From positions 135,850 to 199,849 of the forward strand of contig MNCI01003793.1 in assembly GCA_015680685.1 (NCBI GenBank): a stretch of 64,000 bases of DNA. The letters run 5' to 3'. This DNA comes from Gnetum montanum. Taxonomy: Eukaryota; Streptophyta; Gnetopsida; Gnetales; Gnetaceae. Below the pieces are notes generated by a model that searched no databases, was not told where the DNA came from, and worked only from the letters and a program-made list of their open reading frames with translations. Shown in pieces: positions 23,513 through 33,943 of the stretch. How positions within the stretch are numbered: position 1 is the first letter of the stretch; each line of letters begins with the position of its first letter. The translations under genes and the position numbers were made by a program.

Positions 23513-24245
23513 GTTTGTACAAAAATACCATGTTAAAATCTAGTGGAAAAAATCCCAATCATGGGGGAGGCCACCCTCAAACTGGTTACACCCTTCATAT
23601 CATCCAAACCCAAGTGCTTATGAAGTTCAGCATCTTGTTTCCCCAATTGGGTTAACATCCTCTATCTCGCCACATTGTTATCATTCTCCTAAATACTATC
23701 AACCCATATTCTCTCCAACAAAATCACCCCCTCATGTGTCTTACACTTCTCCTCAATTTCAATATTTTCATCCTTCACCTCCTTCTACATTACCACCAAT
23801 TGTGCTTGAAGGATTTGCACCACAGCATTGATCCATGAACATTACTTGTGCTACTACTATCAACCACAATGGGAATCCTCCACAACATCAAAGTCATCTC
23901 TTCTTTAAAAATGACTGTAGAAAGGGACAACACAGTTCTAAGACCACTACATCCTCCAACTCAGCACAAGTTCAACATTGTGGTGCATCTTTCTCCTTAA
24001 ATACAATGGCTCATGTTATCTTATCAGGGCCATCACTCAATACTCCAACTACCATGCGACCAAATGAATATAGCCACGTAGGGAGACATATCAATCCTTG
24101 CATACCATCTTACAGTCACGGGTGCCATAGTGGGACAACTCCTTATCAATTAATCACATCTTCTAACTTGCCCCACTATGTCAACATTAATACCATGTGT
24201 GCACCCCAATTTGGGTATATTCCAACCACCATATTAAAAGACACC
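23513..24245 (+). pseudogene. gag: Element A gag tail, Ser/Pro/His-rich
   Basis: After a frame shift the sequence continues as HPEFVQKYHVK and then a Pro/Ser/Tyr-rich tail with SPTKSPPHVSYTSPQFQY. The longest open piece is 23835-24248. It corresponds to the low-complexity gag tail of B, F and G. It stops at the point where D shows the start of the protease-RT linker (KDT, near 24240). No protease motif is present. Confidence 0.65.
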
Positions 24246-25753
24246 TAATGGTTTAGATATGACTAGGTCCTAATATTTCCAACATGCATGGATCTAGACC
24301 TTCCATTTATTAATTCTTGCTATGATCAAAAGTTTAGTTATGTGGGATATCCCCCATTCTACTAAACAAGATTAATAAATGTTTTTCCTTTTCTTTAATT
24401 TTACAATTTTTTCATCCTTCCATTGTTGTTTTATCTTTTTGAGGGTAATCTCATCAATAAATAAAATACTCATGTGACTTGTTGGTTGAGGTGTTGTTCT
24501 ATGTTATCAAGTCTCAGGTGACTAATTATGTGGATAGTGAGCCCACCACATCCACCCAACCATTCTATTAATAAGAGGTTCTACTCTGGGTATGATGATA
24601 TTTCTGTCATCATGAAAACTTAATTGTAATTTTGTGCTCACTATGCCCAGAGTGAAAAATGATGAACTAAGAGGCAATGACTAGGGTGTGACATTAAGGA
24701 TACTTGCAGATTCTTTTTGGTGACATATGTAGGTGCTATCATGTAGCTTGGATGTACTAAGATCCTTGTAGATCCAACAAAAAATGGGAGTAAGAGTAAT
24801 GAAGGCACTTAATAAGAAACCCAATGCTATTCTAGGGGGTCTCACTGGAAAGACATGCATCCATGCCTGAAGGTAGGTGACTTCTCTATATTGTGCATTA
24901 TCAAAAAATAAATAAAGAAGAAGAAGAAAAAAGAAAAGAAAAGAGAGAGTGTGTGCCAAAGCAGCCAAGAAAAAAGTATGCTATAAAGAAATTCCAAATC
25001 ACACCTCCCTCACACAAAACACCAAGTGATTGTACACCTTGCTGTCATGATGCTCTTATGGTTGTCCATCATTGGATGAAACAATGTGATTTCCCTAATC
25101 AAAGGAGTGGACTTGGTCTTGATTTTTAAGTGATGGGCTAATGACACATTAATCACGTCCTATACTCAAGATTCATTATGCCCTGGGTTGGTTACCTCAT
25201 GTCTTGATCTTTACAATCCCTTCTACAGTTTGCCTCATCTCATTGTTTATGTATTTTTGACTTGTGTCTTGTGTAGCATAGAATTCCTACCTCATCATGG
25301 TAGTATCAACATGTGTGTGTTTTTTTTGCATCAATGTAGATTACATTTAACCCTTCTAGTACCTACAGACATTTTAAGGTGTGGTTACACAAGGGCATTA
25401 TAGGTTGGAACCTACTTTGAGGAGGACCCACTTATGTGACTTTTGTAATTTGTACTTGTTGCACACCACCACATTAGTTTATACCCTCAGAGTACTTCAT
25501 TGCCAAATCTATTCTTTCCTTTATCATCATTTTATGAAAAATTCCTCAAAACCATTACATGTCCTTTTATGTATCACCTAAACAGATCAAATATGACATT
25601 AAAATTTTAGGGCCACTTTCTTGAAAAAAATTTCTAAGTCTAAAATCACACTAAGCAAAGAATTCAACATTTATTAAAGGCAATGTGTAAAGTATGAATT
25701 AATTAAACTTCTTTCAATAACATTACTAAAAATTAATCTTTGTGTGATTATAG
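24246..25753 (+). other. Element A spacer with conserved blocks, no U3-like promoter
   Basis: It contains the purine tract TTAGTTATGTGGGATAT (24336-24352), block 1 (GACATGCATCCATGCCTG, 24838-24885) and block 2 (GGTGTGGTTACACAAGGGC, then GAGGAGGACCCACTT, 25380-25440). The stretch where D has its GATATC/TATA block is missing here. The end TGTGATTATAG abuts the ORF start as a splice acceptor. Confidence 0.6.
25019..25129 (+). other. Small open frame in A spacer, also in E
   Basis: Open frame with PSDCTP, HDALMVV and HWMKQCDF, then GLGLDF and TAA. Element E has a matching 40-codon ORF with an ATG (63926-63804, minus); here the Met codon is ACA. D's version is broken. It may be a small peptide or only a conserved non-coding stretch. 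Confidence 0.3.
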
Positions 25754-26186
25754 ATGGCCCCTAAAAGAGGACAACAAGGAGGACCTTCTCAAGGTGTAAT
25801 TGAACACCCAGGGAAAGGCAGGGGCTAAGGACCATATGCAAAACATGTAGAGAAGGAGGCACAATCATTCAACATCCATCAGGGAAATTCTATCATTGCA
25901 CGATCTGGCTAAGTAAAAGGTAGAGAGGTCAGGGCCTAAGCCTATGAATAGGAATGATAGCTATTTATGACATGGCATGTCAAGGTCAAGTGTTCCTGCA
26001 GCTGCCATGTCCATGGAAAGTGCTGACTCCATCAAACATTGGAACATTAGCATGGGCGGCTTATAATCCTTGGATAGAAGAGGAGAAATGTCAGGCGCTT
26101 CTTCAACGGTATCAATCTTAGAAGCCTAGAGTGCAGGACAAAGGAGAGGCACCCATGGAGTAGCCACAACCATTGGGAACCCCATG
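25754..26186 (+). pseudogene. Element A post-pol ORF, internally deleted
   Basis: It starts MAPKRGQQGGPSQG after the acceptor TATAG. The N-terminal 60 or so codons, including AQSFNIHQGN (E has a similar stretch), are followed directly by the C-terminal part: LPCPWKVLTPSNIGTLAW, then WIEEEKCQALLQRY and PQPLGTP with stop. The globular domain and coiled coil, about 1.8-2 kb in D and E, are missing. Stops interrupt the rest. The mini-protein keeps only the two conserved ends. Confidence 0.65.
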
Positions 26187-26349
26187 AGTTCCATAAGTTT
26201 TGTATTTTGTGTTTATATCCAAATTTTGTTTAATCCCACACTGTGACATGAAACAATCCATGGTCATTCAATAATCCCATACTTATCCACTATTTGTAAT
26301 TGAATGAACTTATTCCTCACTTTGTTTGACTTGAAGACAAATTTTTATT

Positions 26350-26363
26350 CCATTTTGGGGGTA
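26350..26363 (+). other. Polypurine tract of A
   Basis: CATTTTGGGGGTA directly before TGATGAGTCC of the 3' LTR. Confidence 0.75.
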
Positions 26364-27033
26364 TGATGAGTCCTGATATCGGACCCCTATTATTAGACCC
26401 TTGATATCGGGTACAAGATATCAGGTCTGATGAGTCTCGATATTGGACCCCCAATATTGGGTACCTGATATCGTAGCCTGGATATGATATCGTATACATG
26501 ATATCGTGATTCTTGTGTTGGCCTATAAATATAGCACTCAGGCACACGGGAAAGGGGGGGGNATTATCATTTACATTTCATGCTGTTAATGCAGAATGAG
26601 TACAACTTAATTACGAACATTTAAGTATGACTACTTGGTAACCCAGTAGCATATCTAGGAGTGCTCAAGTAATGTGCACTTGGTAATCTCAGAAGTAGTA
26701 CACTTGGTCCAATATGCGTACAGATGATTAAGGATGGATGCTTATTGTAGTTAGGCTAGTTTAGATTTTGCTTCTCATTGCCTATTAGCTTAAAACAAGA
26801 TTATTTTCCATCGTGTCTAGGAGTAGCATTAGTTTAGGATCCTATCATTCACCTCGCTCTGGACTAAACCATACGTGACAACGTAAATACTAGTCTAGGT
26901 GGGAAGACAACAAACTACAATCAACGTGTAACTATCTAGATACCACAACTAGTCCGTCTATGGAGTTCAATTGGATCATGTGTGAATGCTCGTATTCGTA
27001 TGGTTGAGTGTAGGGGTACCTAGCCACTCATCA
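26364..27033 (+). mobile_element. Element A 3' LTR with assembly gap
   Basis: Same LTR as 21166-22073 but about 250 bp shorter. The missing part corresponds to 21350-21602 of the 5' LTR and falls exactly at the single N at 26562, after a G-run. It ends CCACTCATCA and is followed by the AGTAC target copy. Confidence 0.9.
26562..26562. other. Undetermined base marking a collapsed gap
   Basis: The only N in the window, directly after nine G residues. LTR comparison shows about 250 bases are absent here. Confidence 0.9.
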
Positions 27034-27038
27034 AGTAC

Positions 27039-29886
27039 TATAAACAATAGTTGAAGAATAAGTTTTGAATGGTATAGGTCAGGGCTTTTACAACCTAAGA
27101 ATAGAAGAATGTCTTTTAAGTCTAGTATAGGGGGTAGGGTGTGTTTTTCATTAGATCTACACTAGTATCTAGATTGATCTACACTGCAATAAATGTTGCT
27201 ATTGGTTCTTTCTATTATCAGAAATCTATGCTATAAAGGTTGTGAAAATTTACAACAAATGTTTTGCTATTTTTTGCCAAAGGTATGATCTCCCAAAAGT
27301 TGCTATGATCAAACGATATCTCCTAAAAAGATCTGAAAATATTATTGGATCTGGTATATATAGATCTCCAATTTGCTACTCTAGTGTCAGTTACATTCCC
27401 ATATGCTTTCTAGAGTGTTACATGGTGTTTTTGGACTATTTTCATGGTCTAAAATTGAACATATTAGTCACTAGCGTTTTTGAATTTTCCTATAATGTTT
27501 GGCAGCGTATTTGAACTATTTTCCTAGCCTAAAACTATAGCATATGGGCCAACAACGTTTTTGACTTCAATGCCAAATTTGGCGTCATTTTTGGCTTTTA
27601 AGCTCTCATATGTTGGAATATATGAAATTTATAGCATGTGGCTTGCAAATTTCATTTTACATATTAAAAAAATGCTCCAAGACATTTCAAAACTAAGGCT
27701 ACAGGGTAGGATTTTTGATGGAAAAATAAGACACTTATTTATGCTCTTGAATTCCTATCAAATTATAATGCAAATTCTGGCTACTAGGCTTTTTTTTTTT
27801 GCTACATGAATTTTCTTAAGGTGTTTCATTAGCTCATTTTTGTTGATGTTTTGAGGATCAACTTGAGAGATATCAACAAAGAATGTGAAACATTGTAGTG
27901 GATTCATCACCAATGCTTCTTCTCCACACTTGATTCTATAGTTGAATCTTGCAAAGGAGTGTTCATGATGGTGGAATAAGGTCACAATGGGATGTTAATA
28001 ATTTGGGATAAGATAATGGCTACATTGGTTGTTTGAAGGATCACATGGGCTAACAAAGAATTCCAAATGTATTGACATCATGGATATGACACATGTTTGT
28101 TCGCTAGTGAGGTCTTTAAGCTGGAATTGTTGGTTACTTGATGATGTTCATAGTAATCAACATTTTGGTTGTAGGTTTTTTTAGCTACTTGGTTCTATTT
28201 CTCTTGTTTTTAAAAGAGTCATTGATTTTCTTGACTTCAGACTACATTAGCCTTTTGGATTTTTTGGCATTTTCCTTTCTTTTTTCTTTTTGTTGTGGGA
28301 GTGAAACCTTCATTGGGCTTCATTACCAAGGCCAGATGTTGTTTTGTTCTCTCATTGAATGAGGAGTTTGATGATTCAGTGAACTTGATTGGTAGAGCAT
28401 GTAGGAGAGGATGTCACATGGCCATGGTGCATGAATGTCAAACATACGTTTTCGTTGGTAGCAAGGTAATGAGGGCTAAAATTTGGTTTCAAGGTTATGG
28501 CTCAAAAAGGGTAACAAAGGTGATATGAGGTAAGCACTACTGGCATGGTCAAACAAGCTAGTCAAATCTCATGCATTAAGATCACGTATTAACTCACTAT
28601 TGAGATGAGTCACACCTTTGCGATGGGTCTAGGCTTATCCTACAAGCACAACTCCAAGAGGATATTAAAACAAGTTAAAGAATACATGTGATCACAAGAG
28701 TTTACATAAGGTTATAAGAGACAATAAGCCAATATTGGCCACCATGAGATGTAATCGGTAGAACATGAGAACTTTGTATTTCATTTTGTAGATTTAAACA
28801 AAGTTTGTAGTGTTTTGATATGTCAAAGAGATAGAAGTTCATGAAGGCTTGCTTGTTGTAGGCTACAAGGTCAATCAACATCCTGTGCTCGTTCAAATTT
28901 GCAAACAAAGGCCAACAAAGATTAAGAGCAAACAAGTTAACATTAGATGTAATAAGGGCCATGTAAAGGATATTATATTGTCTTGTAGAGGTTTGGTGAT
29001 ATCTTGGGCAAGTCAAGTTTCAAGTAAGAAACTTGGTTTTAGGGTTTTCTCCTCATCATTATGGGATATAATGGAGATTTTGGCCAAGGAATTCTCTATG
29101 ATGTTTCCAACCTCAAGGTCAAGAGTAGTTAGGCCATTCCAAGGCAATAAGCCTATATGGTTAAAAGGCATCATGGCTTGAGGTTTAAGTATTCAAGGTC
29201 ATTTGATTGATTAACATCACTAGAAGGGTCTACTTTGGCCCAACGGCAAGTCAAATTGTACCTACATCTCCATAGCTTAACCCATCTCGATAGATTTTAG
29301 TAAGAACATCTAAAGAGTCTTCCATCCCATTGGAGTTTTTTGCATCCTAATTTTTAATATCTCCATGGAATGAACCATAAATTTTAGTATCAATCCTTTT
29401 ATTTAAGGAAATGTTAAGTGCTGGAAACCTAAGCTTAGAGAAATCCCTATAGTTGACTTATACTATTAGCTCTAATATCCTCATTACAATCTTTCTTTTC
29501 CAAGATATTTCCATCTTCACTTGAAAGAATTACTTGTCCTGCCTTTCTTTTAAAATAATTTTAAGGATTCCATCATGATATTTCTTCAACTTTTTATTTT
29601 TTTTGAGTTGCATGGAGGACATGTGACTCTTTAGTATCCAAATCATTATTTTACTACGTATTCACATTCACCCATAAATTTAGCATCTTTGATCAAATCA
29701 TCTTCTAAACCTTAGTTGACTTACCTTGTAAAATGTCTTCTTTAATGATATTTTGACATTAAAATCTCACCGTCTAAACATCATTAATGATCAAGAACCC
29801 TTTGGATTATCTTAACACCTTCCAGGTTTCTCATTTCATCAATTTTTTCCCATCAAAATTCACAAAAATTTTAAAAATTTCAAAGG
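27039..29886 (+). other. Element C or inserted sequence, unassigned
   Basis: This continues element C after A. No gag-pol domain and neither conserved spacer block is recognised, so it may be very decayed or contain another inserted element. A degenerate tandem repeat is at 27427-27590. Open frames (for example 28849-29181) have no recognisable similarity. Confidence 0.4.
27427..27590 (+). repeat. Degenerate tandem duplication, about 82-bp unit
   Basis: Two units start GTGTTTTTGGACTATTTTC and GCGTATTTGAACTATTTTC. Each continues with a GTCTAAAA/GCCTAAAA segment and a GCGTTTTTGA/ACGTTTTTGA segment. Diverged, so old. Confidence 0.55.
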
Positions 29887-29960
29887 TAATATCATAAATA
29901 TGATATTGCATTAATAATGTCACATCTATGATATCATTCATATAGAAATCTATATATGCA
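29887..29960 (+). promoter_or_regulatory. U3-like block with TATA box ahead of C's post-pol ORF
   Basis: AATATCATAAATATGATATT and TCTATGATATCATT are followed by ATCTATATATGC (29948-29959). C's own LTR U3 (43755-43850) has AATATCATAGATATAATATT and a TATA box. It lies about 590-660 bases before the ATG. The motif is AT-rich, so this is weaker evidence than in B. Confidence 0.4.
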
Positions 29961-30193
29961 TGTAGACTATTAGAAATTTTTTCATTTTTGTCGTTTCATG
30001 CCAAGGAGAGTTTGTGCTATTTTTTTGTCAAAGAACCTTGAAAGCTATATATCTTCCTCACCACACATATAATTTGAGCCATTCTTGATTCCTTTCCCTA
30101 ATGGAGCAATCATCTTAGTCATGGGTGATTGCATTGCATGTAGTTTTTGCAAATTATGTTATTCTTTTTGAACACTTTGAAGATTAATTAAGT

Positions 30194-30544
30194 GTAAGTA
30201 TCATAGGGGATAATAACATTTTTCTCTAATCTAAGTGGATAAACTTAATGTTTCTTTCCAATTGACCATTCAAATACATTTCTAAATAAAAAATTGAAGA
30301 TAGTAACTAGTTGTAAAGCCAAAATTATTTTTGATTAATTGAAAAATTATTTAATTAAGGGTTTTTCTAAATAAGGGTTTTTTTTATGAATTAAAACATT
30401 TTCTAAACTTTACAATCCAAACTAAAAATGAAATTAATTGTATATAATGTTTTTGATCAAAACTTAAAATCCAATGAAGGGTCATAAATTGTTAGGAATT
30501 TTTTAGAAATTCTTTGATAATCTTAAATTTTTTTATGATTGTAG
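30194..30544 (+). other. Predicted leader intron of C post-pol ORF
   Basis: Donor AGT|GTAAGTAT at 30194 and acceptor TATGATTGTAG at 30544, next to the ATG. The acceptor AG is kept although the C before it has become T. Confidence 0.4.
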
Positions 30545-33013
30545 ATGCCACCAAAAAGAATACCCGAGGTGAGTGGATTGTCACAACCAAGAGAAAAGAG
30601 GCCCAAAGAAAGAGAAAGAGATAGAGGATGAGATGTAGAACAAACTCCTCCTATGAAGTAAGAGGCACAGTCATATTCAATCCAATAGCCTCCACCTATA
30701 ATAGAGCAATTTGTGTAAGTAGAGGGTAATGCACCACTAGCTCCAAAGCAAGGATAATGCCCCACACTCTCCAACAAGTGCTTGTAATCCATTCAAGATA
30801 AGTCCATCATGCCCATTGTGATAGTGGAATTAAACTTTGGTCAATTCATGCAGTTATCACCTATAGAGATTCACAAACAATTTCAAGTTTCACCACTAAA
30901 TGGTGAATGATATTTGAGGGAAGTCCTTCAATTTTGGTAGAATAAACAAGATGATGAAACTATGAAGATTAAGGGAGTAACAATGTGGTAGTCAATTGAA
31001 GCTAGCACCAGGGTACTAAACCTACCAAATGTTGAAGCCAACATTACTCAAAGCTCCACATAGTCTAGATGTGAGGAAATTATGGTTGTAGAGGGCATAT
31101 GAAATTATAAAAAAAAGTACAATGAATTATCCACTATAAAAAAGAGTTACTTCAAAATTGGAACATATCATATTTTCCTAATCAAGTGTTTTAATAAAAT
31201 TTCTACCTATGTTGCCAGAGAAAGTGTTATCTAAATGGGAAAATTCCAAGTCATTATAGCCCATATGTTATTTTTAGAAATTCAGAGAAGGTTTGAAGAA
31301 AAAAAGATAGGGAAACCCACTCTTTCATTCCCTTGTTTTATTAGAAAGTTGTGTAGGTAAGTAGAAATTTTATGCTACATAAATGATGTTCTTAAAAAAG
31401 CCCAAAATGCTTTATATGTAGAGCTTTCCAAGCTAGTGCCACCTAAGAATGATTAAGTTAAACATCCAACAGGCACTAAGGCTACAACTGGGTTAACACT
31501 AATAGGAAACATTCCAATAGTAGGTACTAAATAAGTAGGACATAGTAGATCAACCCCAACCATAGAACAAGTAAGATTAAGTGCTCCACAAGAAAAAAAA
31601 CTTGACTACAAGTCTTTTATGAGTCATTTGTACCAAATTGTAGAAAAAAATAACTAGGGTAGTAGATAAGAATCAAACATGTATAAATTTAGAGATAATC
31701 CAAGAAAACCTATAGCATCCATAGGACCTACTAATGGTCAAATATCTTTGTAGGTAGAAGAACATAATTATTAGACACAACAAATCTCTAGGAATGCTAT
31801 ATCATATCAAGTGATGTTAGAAACTGGTGACGAAGCCACTATAGTGATGATGCAACACTAATATGCAATAGGAATAGTAGATGTAGTAACTGATCATTTC
31901 AAAGAGTCATTCAATATTCCCATTGTATCACCATCAGATATTTGTGGAGGCAATGATGTATAGACATTAGCTGCAACATCAAGAAAAGAGATCATGTTCC
32001 CTACTAAACATGAAGATGCATTGGAAAGACTATTGTAGATAGGATAAGTTATGCAGAATATTTTTAATATTCCTAGTGATATCATTGCAATGCAGTAAAA
32101 ACTAATATCTACTAAAGAAAATTGATCATGGTAAACATACAAATGCAATGTGCAAAAAAATAAAGTGCATAGGCTATAAGAAGAATTAGCCACATTAAGA
32201 TATAAAAGACATGACGTTGCATGACACATTGCACCAAATCAATTAGCATAATTCAGAGATGAGTAAGTGAATCAATTAATGGCTAAGAAAAACAAATAGA
32301 GATGGATAAAGAAAAAGAAGTTTATAATGATTCAGTAGTAGAAGATTAGATTTATGCCCATGCCAAGGCTATCACTACATTAGAAAAAGAGAACAAGAAG
32401 ATTGCTATAGAAAACTTGAGATTGACAAAAAAATAAAAGAACATACTTGAGGAAATTATCCAACAACTGAGAGAGGATTTTACTAAAGTCATCTTAGATT
32501 TGAAACACTTTGACCTTGAAAATAAGATCTTATCAATGGAAAAAGTATGTGTAGTCAAACAAAAATCAACCATTGAAATTAGCACATGATAGAATAAGGC
32601 CAAGAAACATGAAAGACTCAAAGAACAGTTTAGAAATTAAGTGAGCATGTACAAGTAGATTAATGAGAAAAAAAACCCATATGGCTAAGGCTATGATCAA
32701 TTCCATTGTATAAAAAACCCTTGATTGGTAGTCCATCTTGGATAATATTATCCTTATCTACCAAGTAGACTTGAAGAATAAGGATCTAAAGATAGAAGAT
32801 TTGACAAAGTACATGGGGTTAGCAAATCTATGTCATGCTAACTTAGCCATGTTGATGGTAGGTAGATTAAGAATAGAATTAGAGTAGTAATTAACTACTA
32901 TATTCCATTTATGAAAGAAAGTTTGTAGAAAGGAAAGATACATAACAAAAACTCCACATCATAAACTTTGAACTTCAAGTATTCAAATCAAGTTATCAAG
33001 ATGAAAAGGATGC
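30545..33013 (+). pseudogene. Element C post-pol ORF, first part, cut by element F
   Basis: It starts MPPKRIPEVSGLSQPREKRP, with a basic RPKERERDRG run after it. The globular part has YFKIGTYHIF near 31150 and LSFPCFIRKLCR near 31320, followed by NDVLKKAQNAL, as in E. Then comes a region with VMLETGDEATIVMMQH near 31810 and a Lys/Glu-rich coiled coil (about 32250-32850). The frame is interrupted at 33013 by insertion of F and resumes at 43184. Numerous stops, many at former CAG, CAA or TGG codons. The molecular role is unknown. Confidence 0.7.
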
Positions 33014-33929
33014 TGATGAGTAGAGAGGAAACCCTACATTCAACCATACGAATACGAGCATTTCACGCATGATCTTGTCGAATTCCAAGGACTAGGTGCT
33101 TATGCGCCCTTCTGGAACAAGGATGAGTTGGTTGATCATTGTCTTCCCAAGCTTACCTGTATGTCATGATTGTATTGTTAAGTAAGCTTGAGGCCCATGA
33201 TTTTTATAGCTTTTATGTTTTTATGTCCTATGCTAGTAGAGAAGGAGAGAGGTAACTAAGTGACTAATTTAACTTAACTACTCATTAACTAAGTTCTAAC
33301 TAATCCTAACACCAACATCCATTCCCACTTGTTGTACACATCCTGAACCAGTGCAACACTAATGGGATTACCAAACGCTAATCATTACTAGGTTACTAAG
33401 CATTACACATATGCTCGAAGCAATCGTGCTTGTGTAATTTAATGGTTTGCCTAATTGATCAAAATGAATTGCTATGCTAATAACAAAAATGTAAAGTGCA
33501 TAAAATAAAATAAAATAAAATAAATGAATAAGAAAATAAAATAAAAGAAATGTGTAAGAAAAAAAATCTCAAGTGCTGCAAGGATGAATCAAAGAGCTTA
33601 TCTTTATTACCATACATAAGGTGTGCTTAGGTACACAATGCTGGAATAAAGATCTATCCACACTTAGAACTCCTACTGTGGGCACTTGTAAAATACTCTA
33701 ACTTTCAAATAGACTCAAGAGTTTTGCTACTTGACTGCTAAAAAATACTTCTACCTAATTGTGTGCATGGGCACTATATTTATAGGCTTGGGAGCAACTA
33801 CTCTAATAATTAGAGTAACTGCTCTAATAATTAGAATAACTACTAAAGTAACCACTCTAATAATTAGAGTAACTACTAGAGTAACTGTTAAAGTAACCAC
33901 TCTAATAATTAGAGTAACTGCTCTCATCA
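33014..33929 (-). mobile_element. Element F 3' LTR
   Basis: A 916-bp LTR, with ends CTCATCA (minus, at 33014) and TGATGAGAG (minus, at 33929). U3 carries the palindromic CTCTAATAATTAGAG repeats (33797-33921). A TAAAA run lies at 33505-33545. The TATA box is plus-strand atatttataggc near 33775. Confidence 0.9.
33797..33921 (-). repeat. Palindromic minisatellite in F 3' LTR
   Basis: Four copies of a CTCTAATAATTAGA core, separated by short GTAACT-type spacers such as ACTACTAGAGTAACTG. Each core is close to a perfect palindrome. It lies just upstream of the TATA box in the sense of the element. Confidence 0.85.
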
Positions 33930-33943
33930 TACCCCCATGATTG
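33930..33943 (-). other. Polypurine tract of F
   Basis: The minus strand reads CAATCATGGGGGTA directly before the LTR start, preceded by GGATGAATTTTC as in the other elements. Confidence 0.75.

Larger units (their letters stand above)
21166..27033 (+). mobile_element. Element A: complete pol-less (TR-GAG-like) retrotransposon
   Basis: Both LTRs, tRNA-Asp primer site, a nearly open gag, a spacer, a shortened post-pol ORF and a polypurine tract are present; protease, RT, RNase H and integrase are absent. A perfect 5-bp target duplication AGTAC flanks it (21161-21165 and 27034-27038). Such gag-only non-autonomous elements are known in plants as TR-GAG. The gag frame has only three stops, so this copy or its source was probably mobilised by a partner with pol more recently than the others. 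The LTRs differ at many sites by eye, so it is not very young. Confidence 0.85.

Noticed and set aside
28702-29181. Overlapping frames on both strands that I considered as a Copia pre-integrase remnant (SHGGQYWLIV).
   Set aside because: Only one short stretch is suggestive; no zinc motif or integrase core could be placed.
33501-33545. TAAAA-rich run as a regulatory repeat.
   Set aside because: Simple-sequence expansion inside the F 3' LTR, shorter in the other LTR; no further signal.
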